The notes under the pieces were generated by a model. That model worked only from the letters and a program-made list of their open reading frames with translations. It ran no database searches and was not told the DNA's origin. Positions 24,271 to 34,987 of a DNA stretch of 64,000 bases are shown here, piece after piece (the stretch's first letter is position 1; the number at the start of each line of letters is the position of its first letter). The DNA comes from Spisula solida (Eukaryota > Mollusca > Bivalvia > Venerida > Mactridae). Where the stretch lies: assembly GCA_947247005.1 (NCBI GenBank), contig OX365950.1:10490720-10554719 (forward strand). Direction: 5' to 3'. A program made the position numbers and the translations under genes.

Positions 24271-24620
24271 TGGGGAGCGGTGGCCTAGAGGTAGGGCGCG
24301 CGATTCGGGACCGAAAGGTCCCGGGTTCAAACCCCGTCTGGACCACTGCTTAATTTCTCTGAGCACGAATAACCCACATGCTCCACTCGACCAAGGTGTG
24401 AATTGGTACCTGTGAGGGCTATGTCTGAACATGTTGGATAGTCCTGGGCGCCGAAGATCGATGTTGGCTGCACACCCACCAGGAGAGAAATAGTCTCCCC
24501 AGGGAGACTCGAACGTAGGTTTCCATAGGTAGCCCAATGAACAGGGTAAGTTTAAATGTCAAAGGGTGGCTGAACGGCTGAACTGCTGAAAGCAGCCCTA
24601 GAAAATTGGTTACTTAACTT
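24271..24620 (+). mobile_element. tRNA-derived SINE, copy 1 (inside the Polinton)
   Basis: The head is tRNA-like: GAGCGGTGGCCTAGAGGTAG (A box), an anticodon-arm-like GATTCGGGACC, and GGTCCCGGGTTCAAACCCCG (B box); it most resembles tRNA-Pro. The body includes GTGTGAATTGGTACCTGTGA and the 3' end GTTACTTAACTT. A second copy lies at 60898-61239. It sits between Polinton ORFs and so inserted after the Polinton did. The flanks CATTGAACTG and CATTCAATTG are similar and may be a decayed target duplication. Confidence 0.88.
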
Positions 24621-24689
24621 TTTTTTCATTCAATTGCTGTTTGGTCACTGCATTGTGAGGAAATGGCCCCTAGGGAGGATAACTTAAAA

Positions 24690-25936
24690 TCAATTTACTA
24701 TGATCCGTCACACTCTGCAAGTTTTGGAGGACCACATAAACTGTATAAAGTGGTATAGAATGAAGGCAAATATAGCATTGGTATGCACATAATCAGGAAA
24801 TTCCTGCACAACCAAGAAGCATACAGTTTTCTCAAACCAGTTAGAATACGATGCGTCAGAAATCATGTGGTCAGCGCGGGAAAAGACGATTTTTGGATGG
24901 CTGATTTTATAGATATGGTAAATTTGATAAATGGAACAAATGCTACAAATACACTTTGCTAGTGATCGACACGTTCTCCAAGTATGTGTGGCTACGACCC
25001 TTAAAAAGTAAATCCGCTCGAAATGTGGCGGATACTTTCGAAGACATATTTCAAACCTCTTGTCGTCATCCAACTAAACTTATCACTGATAAAGGTAAAA
25101 TGTACTTATCTTTTAAGTAATATATGTATTAGATGTTTAAATGTTTTTTTCTAGACATTGCAATCAACTGTTAATTATTACTTTCTACTAGCATATATTT
25201 TGGTACTATTTAGTCGAAAGATAATAGTTTAAATACTAATCATTACATTTTAGGATACTATGCAGTATACGATACAAGAATGCAATGCCAAAACTGTTCA
25301 ACAAGTGATGAAAACGAATGATAGGATATACTTCCCCACTCAGAATGAAACCAAAGCTTAACATCAGATAGAGCCATTTGAACCATAAAACAAAAAGTAC
25401 ACCACAACTTTACTCACAAGGATTGGTACAACTATTTACCAATACTACAATAATTTGCAATTAGCTATAACACGACCTACCAAAGGACGATCGGCATGAC
25501 ACCAAACGATGTAAAAGATAGAAACGAAGAAGAGGTTCGATTATCCACCCACTGCTCGCAAGAAAAACAACGATTGAAATCTGATATGCTCAAACGTTTC
25601 AAGTATAAAACTGGTTATAACGTGCGAATCTATCATGAAAAAGTGTTTACGAGGGCTTATGATCAAACATATTCCGGTGAAGTATTCAAAGTGCATAAAC
25701 GGAATCACAAAGAAATTCAAGCAGTATACAGACTACAAGACATGCAGTATGAAGAGATAAAAGGAACGTTTTATGAAAGTGAAATGCAGTAAGTAGACTA
25801 TGACCCTGATTCTAAATTTTAAAATTGAAAAGATTATTAAAAGACGGGGAAAAGGGCGAAATAAGCAATACTTTGTGAAGTGGAAGTATTACCCCAAAAA
25901 GTTTAACAGCTGGGTACAAGCCGATGACTTAGAATA
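24690..25936 (+). pseudogene. Polinton integrase with C-terminal chromodomain, broken
   Basis: This retroviral-type DDE integrase would insert the element. Visible pieces in order: YDPSHSASFGGP (about 24698), the zinc-binding/linker region with FLHNQEAYSFLKPVR, the catalytic core with ADFIDM and IDTFSKYVWLRPL, then LITDKG just before a GTAAAA donor-like site at 25096. After TTTTAG at about 25253 the coding signal resumes in damaged frames (FPTQNETKA). An open frame at 25496-25792 continues the C-terminal part (MTPNDVKDRNEEEV). A separate frame at 25820-25936 is a chromodomain (QYFVKWKYYPKKFNSWVQ). Stops and frame changes make it non-functional. Confidence 0.85.
25096..25253 (+). other. Possible spliceosomal intron inside the integrase remnant
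   Basis: Integrase similarity stops at AAAG|GTAAAA and resumes near ATTTTAG|GATAC. The intervening 158 bp are very AT-rich with stops in all frames. It could be a true intron or simply an AT-rich insertion. Confidence 0.4.
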
Positions 25937-26284
25937 ATGTATGACACCAACAAAATGACTGCACGTTAAGTACAACGTCACATTGCATGTATCTATGACT
26001 TGTTAGCTTGTAAATAAATGTAAAATAAATTTTATTAACCTGTAGATACATGTTGTTGTACATATTATATATACCATAAACATACATTTTGAAACCGAAA
26101 AATTATCGTCTGCTATTTAAAGTACACATTAAACCTTCACAGTGTACTGTATAATAGCAAAATGCTATTTATCTACTTGTTGGCTATTGCCTCTATAACG
26201 TGCTAAAATGAAAATATCAAAGCTGAAGCGGGCGTTTTCAATTGTTCACACTACAAAACTCGCCTGCGACCATTTTAAAACTTT

Positions 26285-26365
26285 TCATGCTGGCCCTGCC
26301 CCGGGATTGAACCAGGGACCTCTAGCGTTGTAAGCGAGTAAGTTAACCTTTACACAACGTACACT
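26285..26365 (-). other. tRNA-like 3' half (pseudo-tRNA or SINE head)
   Basis: On the minus strand GGTCCCTGGTTCAATCCCGG forms a good T-arm with a B box, followed by GGCAGGGCC. The D-arm and anticodon arm do not pair well. It lies inside the Polinton near its right end. Confidence 0.4.
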
Positions 26366-26773
26366 GTACAGATTGATGTGACGTTATTTAGTTTTAAGTA
26401 CAGGTGATACACACTCTGAACCGTAACCGAATCACTTTACAATATCTATCTAGTTACATACATCTTTATGAACAATTAAACCTTTACTTGGCGTTTAAAT
26501 ATACAGTGTTCAGCTTTATTCTTACTTAAAAATTTACATGTACGTAAGAAGATTTTATACATTACCAGCTGTTCTGATTTTCTTGTTTGTTCATAATTCA
26601 GGACATACAATCTTACCTTCATTTAACATCAAATTAAAAACAATGCATCTATACCTGATATGATTGGCAGGTTAATGTTCCAAAATGTACGAGAGCAGAC
26701 TATACATACTAAATCATCCTGTCGTCTGCCAAGGCTACGTTTATCAATAGAACACTAATGAGAGTACAAATAC

Positions 26774-26926
26774 GTTACGCATTTCTAGAATTAGAACATC
26801 TATAGGAAATCCCCATCCCTAAATATAAATTGGCATTGCGCAACACGTTGAAATGTAAGCCGTTATGCATGACTGATTCGGATTTTTTACTCAAAAAACT
26901 GGTTCAGGCTCCTAGCCTTGACTACT
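26774..26926 (-). repeat. Polinton right terminal inverted repeat
   Basis: Runs from GTTACGCATTTCT to GGCTCCTAGCCTTGACTACT and mirrors the left end. The CATAAA target duplication follows directly at 26927-26932. Confidence 0.92.
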
Positions 26927-27326
26927 CATAAATAGAAAACTGCAACTGCAGTTTGATCTATCAGCATACATGTGATTAAGTTCATTGTCTTGTTCATAAA
27001 ATGTTCATTCCTTGTAGCAACCCTCATATCAGCAAACACACATTTAAACCCTAAGATAGTCCCAACAAATGAACCCGATCCTCGTCCTTAATGCATGCAT
27101 ATATTACAATTTTCTTGCGCAGAATATAAATTAATGTCACTAACCCTTAGAGAGTATTTGTATACACCGCGTCTATTTCATCTTTAGTTAGCCATTCTTT
27201 TTCATAACAGTGTGTACGCGTGATGCCAATAATTCAACACACAAGAAATCATAACATGGTGCAGTACTGATGCCATCGCACTACATACATGTTGATACAC
27301 ACGTTGCGATATACATAACATATTTC

Positions 27327-27937
27327 CTATAATAAGCCATTCTTTGGTTTGTCATTAGAGCTTATTTCTGTTTCATCAATTTTCTGGGAATCTGCCCAAG
27401 TTAGGCGCCTAGTACTTGTTCCATTGTAGTAACTGTTGCCACTCTGTCGGCAACAAAAGCATCTACGGATTGCAGCTACAAATGCTTGTCTAAATCGTCT
27501 GTTCATGAAACAATACGTAATAGGATTAACACATGAAGACATATATGACATGACGAACATAAATGACCACACGAAGCTAGAAATGTTTTGCCGAATACTT
27601 TCATGATGAAAACTTTTCCACGTTTGAAAAGTATACAATGGCGCCCAACAGATAAAAAACTCGATTACCAATACGAATAACATTCTAACAACGCGAAGTT
27701 TAGCTTCCCGGCTGCGTTCGTGATTTGATTGTCGTATAATACACGTCTGATCTTGTTTTGTTCTTCTGGGTGTGGATTCCACGCTCGAGCATGGGCTCAT
27801 TTCCTTCATCTGAATAGACATATAACTTCTGTCACTTCGATTATTGAAGTCGTTCTTTGCAATACTTGTACAGGGTGATGATTTTGTGCTCAATCGTACA
27901 AGCAGTGAAGATTTAGTACTGTTTCCTTGCTTACAAC
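27327..27937 (-). CDS. GPCR, cholecystokinin/sulfakinin-receptor-like, last coding exon (ICL3, TM6, TM7, tail)
   Basis: The 3' exon of a rhodopsin-class peptide GPCR. The acceptor ...ACACTGTAG lies at 27938 and above, and the exon begins in phase 1, matching the donor of the upstream exon. It encodes a long Ser/Arg-rich third intracellular loop, then KLRVVRMLFVLVIEFFICWA (TM6 with the CWxP-type CWAP motif), then TM7 with SSCVNPITYCFMNRRFRQAF (NPxxY present as NPITY), and a Cys cluster CFCC suitable for palmitoylation. TM7 and the region around CFMN-RFR match CCK-receptor family features. The stop is at 27327-27329. The ligand is inferred to be a CCK/sulfakinin-like peptide; receptor class is certain, subtype likely. 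Confidence 0.85.
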
Positions 27938-28836
27938 CTACAGTGTAAATACAAACAATATATAAAATACTCTAAGCATTGGACATAAAATACTTGCAAT
28001 CACTATTTGTTTCCTTATAAAACTGATTAAGAAAGATTTGTTTAAACATGTTTTGTTCAATGTGTGCATTAATTACGTTGTATACACCAGCGACAGGCCC
28101 ATGTCTAGACAAAATTTTGAGAACTAATCAAAATAAAAATGTTTTCGGAGGGACACTCTGGATTCCCAGTAAAATTGAGAGCTTGTGTAAAATCTTTATT
28201 ATTATTTTCAAAAATTCATACTCCATATCAAAATGTTTCCACTTACACTTTATATAGCTGACATCGTTATTTTAACTCAGCTACGTACGTTGTACATAAC
28301 GTTTTTGGCACAGGTATACCTAATATAATATCAAACAGTGCATACCGAGTAGGAAACATAACGCTTTACATGTAAAATAACACATACTTTTATTTTAAAT
28401 GCAGAAGAATCATACTTTGTTGGTTTGAAAAAAATCCACCATAACCACTATACGATTTTTTTCGTATAAATGAACCTACTGTAAAATCACTTATTTGCGT
28501 GGGTATAAAATGTCGTTGATTTTGATGAAAAAGCATTTTCTTGGGGTCGTAAATTCGTGGATCACAAAACATGGAAGGGTAAAAGTTTTAATGTTTTGTA
28601 TTTGGGAGTTCGATCACGTGCATCAGATAGAATGGTCGAGTTTAACAACGAAGATTTAGATCCTTCGAAAAATAATAATTTTACAGTAATACTGTACTAA
28701 TTTACCAGACTAGTTGACATGTATGCTCGTTTGCCGAGACTATCAATAAAATTAGCAGTGAAATATTACTTTATTTAATATCAGGTACGTAGTTGATACG
28801 GCTTCATATGTAGTAGATCAGCATATTGTTACTTAC
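27938..28836 (-). other. GPCR intron
   Basis: GT-AG intron of 899 bp between the two receptor exons (GTAAGT...TGTAG), phase 1. AT-rich, with no recognised nested gene. Confidence 0.8.
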
Positions 28837-29205
28837 CATTGTCAACTGAATCTTCTAGATGTACTCCCGTACATAGAGTCGCCATGATTCTTGTATATGC
28901 CCCAGTCATTAGAAATAATGGAATCAGCAGCAGGATGACATCCAGAAATACTGTATATGTCTTCTCCAAGTCTTGGTTCTTCCAATCTTCTCGGCAGCTA
29001 TGTACCCCAGGTCTTATGTCAACGTAATGTGTGGATACAGCGATTGGTATGACGATAATGACTGCTATCCCCCAGCATAGCGCAATTATTTTGTACGCAT
29101 GTGATAGCGTTTGCCATCTTCGCGATCTAAGTGGTCTACATATAGCGAAATATCGCTCTAAGGATATCGCCACCAATGTAAAACAGCTTGCACTAACCGA
29201 TACAC
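28837..29205 (-). CDS. GPCR, cholecystokinin/sulfakinin-receptor-like, internal exon (TM3-TM5)
   Basis: A 369-bp exon bounded by acceptor CTTTCAG (ending 29206) and donor GTAAGT (starting 28836), with phase 1 at both ends. It encodes the end of TM3 with the ERY motif (VAISLERYFAICRPL), ICL2 with SRRWQTLSHAYK as in CCK receptors, TM4, ECL2 with the conserved Cys (HSCREDW), and TM5 ending GAYTRIMATL. The exon joins in frame to the next coding exon across an 899-bp intron (27938-28836). Exons for the N-terminus, TM1, TM2 and early TM3 are not found in the rest of the window, so they lie beyond it, are too diverged, or sit in a gap. Confidence 0.87.
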
Positions 29206-31640
29206 CTGAAAGTACAGAAAATACCTCATGACAACCGATGCATTGTAATTGACTATAGTGCCTATCCAACGCAATACCAATAATTGCATGCAAATGCGGT
29301 GTTAGATTAATCTCGGAATAGGAAATTGTTTAATTAGTAAGAAAACATTGCGTTTTGACTGGTGTTAAATTAGAAAGGGGGTGAATTTAATCATAACGAT
29401 ATATCACTAGTAATCGAAATTTTTAAGGAATATAAGTCGATTACCCATTGTTTGATTGAAATAAAAACGCTCATTCTCAGAAAACGCAAAATGTATCGGC
29501 CTACTTTACCGGCTTTACAATGTAATCAAAGTATTGAATGAATTGCATTTATTATCATTGGTCCAATGGAAACAGCAGCGTTGACGTATTGGCATTTTGG
29601 ATCAGTGATAGTTTGGGTCCCATGAAAAACAACATGTATTAATAATACTGAAAATTCAAAAAACGTTCAAGCGTCCCCATGTTGTCAAATTTAGAATATA
29701 CCATGATTTTGAAGAAAGGTGGTTTTGAGAATCAGTTAGACTAACTCACATATTGGGTAGCAGGTAAAGTATTCCTAACGTGAATAACAAATCCCAATTT
29801 CCAGAAACATGAACAGTTCTTGAATTAGTCATCCGTAGTTCACTTGTTACTCACAGGACTCGAGTTCGCACGTAACAGATAATCAGGATATTTATAAAAA
29901 TAATATTTAAGAAAATCTCAACATAACCTTCTTAAACATTTATCAATACCTGGACATGTATTATACCACTTCATTAACTTACTTTAGTGTTTGATTTGTG
30001 TTTAATATCAACTCAATGCAATGGAATGAAAATTCTAACATTTTAACGTATGCTGTAATACAAGCTCAAATATATTGATTTCGTTCTGGCTTACTGACTG
30101 TAGTTCCCTGAAATTTGCCCTGTCAATCAATATAGTTAAAAGCCATGAGCATTAAGTTGAAGAACGTATCAGTGGACAGGAATTTGCATATAAATAGAAC
30201 AGTAGATAAAATGGAATAGGAAGGACTTATGGACCTATTTGATGAAATACACTACACACGGGAGTAACAGAAGATGTAAAAGCTATACATAAACAATATC
30301 ATGCAGACTAGAGACCTGTAAAACGCTGTACCATTAGATTCAATAACTTAAAATTTTCTTTTCAGAATGTCATTTTAGTAGAGTAACATCAGATGTGAGT
30401 GCCTTTTAGTTTCGCCTTAATACGCATTAGGACCATATATTATAATTATAAATCAGAATTAACACTTCTCAAACGTCAACTATTTAATACATCCAGTTTA
30501 TCAAAGAGACATGGTGTTCATGCAAACATTACATTTGTCAACGCGTTGACCTACATAGGTCGGATACTTTAGCTGTTTAATGGTATGCGAGTCAACGCTT
30601 CTATTACTTTAAGCCATAGCATGGTACTCATAGTGTAGTAGTTTAATTTACAACAAAGACTCATACCATCTTAATACTATTAAATTCAATTATTATATGG
30701 TGCCGTTGGACCGCTAATAGCATTATGACAAAAGTGCTCTTCAACTTGCAACATACTCATAATTCACCTAAGATAACACCATTTGATCTTTGATGTGTGA
30801 CATATTACATCGGACGGTATTTACGTACAGTGTTCAAGCATTAGTTTCATTAGCCGTCTCAGCTAGTGATTAAATGGGTTAAAATTGTCTGCGATAAAGT
30901 ATACGGATTTCAATAAAAATACGACATCTATTCTTGACGCTATCAGACTGTGGGTCGTTTTCTCAGAAATAAGCATTCAGTTTCAAATAAATCATAATTA
31001 TAAGGCGGTTTGTCAACATTGCCATGACTAATTTAGATAACAGGGGATTGTTATGTCAAATCTGTCTTCATCAAATTATTGCGAGTACTCCTTTCAAAGT
31101 TTACATTCCATACATAGTCTCACCACGTACATACTTATAATCTTCACATACAGGCATGTATATCGTATATCGCTAATGCATGACGGACAATGATATTTAT
31201 TATCATTTAATAGATGGTCTGGGGTCGAATCATTTCCTTGTTTTCGCATTTACATGCATGGGGGGTTGCCCATGTACATCGCCATTGTCTGTTATACACT
31301 GCATATTGTGTTTTCCATTATTTTGATCGCGTGTCACTCTCCTGTGAATGCGAGATTGCCTGTAAATGCTTAACTCAATAATTCCTTGATACTCAAGATT
31401 ATTCCAGATCCTGGGAGATTTCTCATTTCAATTACAAACACTTTCTTGGTGAACTGTCGACTTTCTCATATAAAGTACAATCACTTGTAATCTCGAAGTT
31501 TCTCTAAAATTATTCAATTTACATATCTATCATTAGTTGCATTTAACTCATATAACTCATGTTATGTCGTAATGATAACAATATAGAGATTCATATAATT
31601 GTATTTACTTAATTACTGAATGAAACTTTAAACATTGTTT
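29206..31640. other. AT-rich stretch upstream of the known GPCR exons
   Basis: This should contain intron sequence of the receptor gene. I looked for TM1/TM2 peptides on the minus strand and saw none. No repeat with a partner was recognised. Confidence 0.4.
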
Positions 31641-31651
31641 ATACAATGTCA

Positions 31652-31730
31652 TGTATTTCATTTTATGAAGTTCGGTCAAACTTTGTCAATTGTTCTTAGA
31701 ACGGTCTAAAATAATTGGTTTAATATTTCT
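31652..31730 (+). repeat. Dispersed repeat R1, left fragment of the split copy
   Basis: Matches 16063-16135 (ATGTATTTCAT, TTGTTCTTAGAACG). The rest of R1 resumes only at 35628, so about 3.9 kb separates the halves. Confidence 0.7.
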
Positions 31731-32274
31731 GATCCATTTATTTTAGTTTAGTACTGGAATAATTAGTTTTGTCGTGCTATATTATGTTATTTTGTTACCA
31801 AAGATATTGAACAGTATTATCGGGTTCATCGCGACAACATTTTTTAATTTTACACAGCAAATAACGTAAATTTCTTATATAGAATTAAGAACGGCAGATA
31901 AATGTCGTTTATAAAATACAACGTGCTATTAATACAATAATTGATAAATATATGTATTGTTTGCTTGCATTCGTATTGGACCATCTATGTATAATACTAC
32001 TAAGTCATATAAGTCTAAACACACACTAGACTGACCAACTAACCAACGGACCAACAGACTAAACAACCGACCGCAAACAATACTCCAATATGTAAACCCT
32101 ACATACATTTGTACTTAGTATTTGGTAGAATCAACGTATCAACGATTTCAAAATACTTAGTATTTGGTGGTTTAAGCAAGACTCGAATATAACCCCCACA
32201 TATATCGTATCTGAGGGTCATATGGAAATAAACCGACAACAACACGTGTTCCGTAGTTTTATATTATAATTTAC

Positions 32275-32297
32275 GTTTCGGCTTGCGCCTTCATCAG
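32275..32297 (-). ncRNA. Hammerhead-ribozyme-like catalytic core
   Basis: On the minus strand the segment reads CTGATGA, then a small hairpin AGGC-GCAA-GCC (stem II), then CGAAAC: the conserved core of a hammerhead ribozyme in the right order and spacing. Upstream TATATTATATT and downstream ATAATATAA could pair as stem I. I do not see a clear stem III with a cleavage-site triplet such as GUC, so the 3' side may be degenerate. Hammerheads of this type are known in Penelope-like retroelements and retrozymes of molluscs and other animals. No Penelope RT was found nearby. Confidence 0.5.
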
Positions 32298-32333
32298 AAT
32301 ATAATATACACGTGATGAACAAAACAACGGATG

Positions 32334-32341
32334 TGACGTCA
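32334..32341. promoter_or_regulatory. Full CRE palindrome TGACGTCA
   Basis: TGACGTCA followed by TGACGTTA and two further ACGT words (ACGTAACGTCG) within 30 bp. It lies 37 bp from the hammerhead-like core. Binding by CREB/ATF factors is only inferred from the match. Confidence 0.4.
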
Positions 32342-32751
32342 TGACGTTAATGTAACGTAACGTCGCACAATTGCGGAAAAACGTACAATACATATAGCAC
32401 TGAAAACCAGAAAAACGCACAATTCGCTAAAATAGCTGTCACGACGCAATTGTATATTGAAAAATAGCACATTATTGATAAATGTCAATATCTACACATA
32501 AGAAAAAATAATTCAGGTACAATCAAGTTTGACATATTTTTATCGGCTATGTATGGTCACAAAATAGCAAAAATACCCTGTCACAAGCTACAGTGCTATA
32601 TTTTGTCTTGTTTTATTACACTGATACATATTCTTGTTTAATCTTTTTAGAATGGTTTTTAATAGACATAAGGTTGAAATTTGATTTTAAAAGGATGCTG
32701 ACATCTTAAGGAATCAAAAAATCGCGATTTTAGCATGTCACAGAATTCTAT

Positions 32752-34987
32752 GTGAATTACGTTACAGTTTTTGAACGAATAAAATATAGCCCATGCATGT
32801 ACTTACGGCAAAACTAACAGTCCCAGAAAACATAGAGTACATGTAAAAATAAAAATATATGTGTCTATTTAACAAAAGCTTAGATTAAAACTCAAGTATA
32901 CTGCATAAAGTTAAAATTGTCAAAATTGACGTTTAAATGTGCCCTACGTTACCATGTATTCCACTATTATAGAGTAAAAGCAGGAACGTGCTTTAGTGTG
33001 AATGTGATTGCTACCAAAGTAGTATCTATAATGAAGTTGTTAAAACTTGGTTATGTCCGATTCACATTAAATTGTACCACTTATAACAAGGATTCGTGAA
33101 ATACGTGACTGTGAACTACGTGACTGTCGGCATCTAGAAACGTTATTCTGTTCATGCATAGGACTTATTGCTCAATCGAAATTGTATCAGTGCACCCGTA
33201 CTGTACGGTGGGAGTATTGTAAAGCAGAAATGGTGAGTATTTGGCATTTTTGTACGTCACTGTATGTATTTAAAGGTAGTACTTAACACGGTGTTCATAT
33301 AATATATCGTAAAATTAGTTTGCGTATTGTTGCAACCATTTGTTATGTAATGTTATGTATAATATTATGTAAGGTTAAAGGTGTTTCTGTAATTCCCTAC
33401 CGATTTACTACAAAAGCAAATGTATCATTCAGCACAAAAGTGATATAGATATGAACGTAGTTCACAAAATGGTAACGTAGTTCAAATTATAATAAACGCC
33501 TATTTTTCTGATGTTTACCAAATATAAATTGCTAGTAGAAGCGTACATAGATAGGGAGGAGACTGCTAAATGATATAAATACTTTAAGAAGGATGTACAG
33601 GGAGTAAAGGAATGCGTGAGTGACAAAACGCTGTACGCCTCACGTGAACTACGTTACCAATATACAGTAACATACTGAGTGAACTATTGATGTCAACAAA
33701 AGTTGAATGCACATATGATACGTGACTGTATATTAGATATATACGTGATAATCCTTTGAAACCATTATCATAGTTAATTTTGTTACCGTTTCAATAATAA
33801 TGTTCAACATGCTTTCATGTTTACATGATTTACTTAAGTTGATTTCTGTATTTCAATCAGTGATCAATGAAACGATATTGATTTCTGTAAACATCATCGT
33901 AGAATGAGATGTTTATTTCAATTGCAAGTGACAGTCGTACTATACTTTCATATGTTCCAGAATAATAAAAGGATATAACATTATGGCACAAATAAACCCA
34001 TACAGTTTAAGCATTCGAACAGAAATATAGCTCTCATATAGAAAGTCATAATCAAAGACTGAAAAGGAGTCGGTGTTTAAGCGAATATAAAAGTTATGTA
34101 ACTAGCAGTTTGTGGCAAAACTAACGATAACTTGCAATAACAATTTAGTAAAACAGAAACATTTAACTAGTACATTGTAAATAAAGTTTTGTTAGGCTGA
34201 AGATGCCCAATATAATTATACCCGCGTGTCATTTTAATGTGAACTACGTTACCATGACAATAAGTGTTATATCTTACCAATCAACACTTACAAGTTTTAT
34301 GTTTTCAATATTGTTTGGTAATATGATTCTGCATTGTTGTTTGTTAATGTTCAAACAAGTTTGTATCATATATACAAGTATATTTGTTTATCGTAGAGAT
34401 TTAAATCTTATAATAGATGGGGTTTTATTGCAACTGCTGATACATACGTATAAAAAGACAATTTAAAGATTTTTTGAATCTATGTTAACTGGGCTTTTTA
34501 ATATTTGGTTAAAATATTGTTTGGTGATTAAAAAATCAATCGCAACGTGTTTTTTCTCTATCAAACATGCTGTTGATCACACCGAAGATATATGGTGAGC
34601 TACGTTACCAACCAGTGACTTTAGACTTCATAGGAGTGTAGATTCTCCATTTAACATGACTATCCACAAGACTGCACTGGCGTAAGCAATTAATATGTCA
34701 GTATTCTAAAGGTAATTAAATCGATGTAGGATTCTCTATTCAGTTTACTTATAAAAAATGAAAATATATCTTTTTATAAACAAAAAACAATAGTAAAAAT
34801 TGTTTAAGTGTCGAGTATTTAAAGATTTATTGTACCAAATAGTGTATCCTGGTGACAAACTTTTACATTTGAAAAATTTTTACTTTTCAGTTTAATAGAG
34901 TTGGACAAACTATCAATAGTTAATTGGAATTCTGTTTTTATTTATACTGAAACATCGAATAGTCAATTTAAACAGCACGTAGTTCAC
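32752..34987. repeat. Cluster of GTGAACTACGTTACC motifs in both orientations
   Basis: Copies on the plus strand: 32752 (GTGAATTACGTTACA), 32939 (GTGCCCTACGTTACCATG), 33096 and 33111 (adjacent, ending TACGTGACT), 33644 (GTGAACTACGTTACCAA), 34239 (GTGAACTACGTTACCATG) and 34595 (GTGAGCTACGTTACCA). Minus-strand copies end at 33465, 33486 and 34987. Spacing is irregular and the sequence between copies is unrelated AT-rich DNA, so this is not a tandem repeat. Function unknown. Confidence 0.85.

Larger units (their letters stand above)
21892..26926 (+). mobile_element. Internally deleted Polinton/Maverick (about 5 kb)
   Basis: The element is bounded by 155/153-bp inverted repeats, begins AG and ends CT, and is flanked by perfect 6-bp CATAAA duplications. 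Inside, left to right on the plus strand, lie a GCC-rich segment, a decayed packaging ATPase, a C2H2-like zinc-finger frame, an acidic small frame, a SINE, and a decayed chromodomain integrase. Full-length Polintons are usually 15-20 kb; the protein-primed DNA polymerase, protease and capsid genes are not seen, so this is a deletion derivative. The intact ends suggest it could have been mobilised as a defective element. Frameshifts and stops in both remaining enzymes argue it is now inert. Confidence 0.9.

Noticed and set aside
24073..24537. Minus-strand 154-codon frame
   Set aside because: Antisense to the SINE and the acidic Polinton frame; many apparent residues derive from the tRNA-like head.
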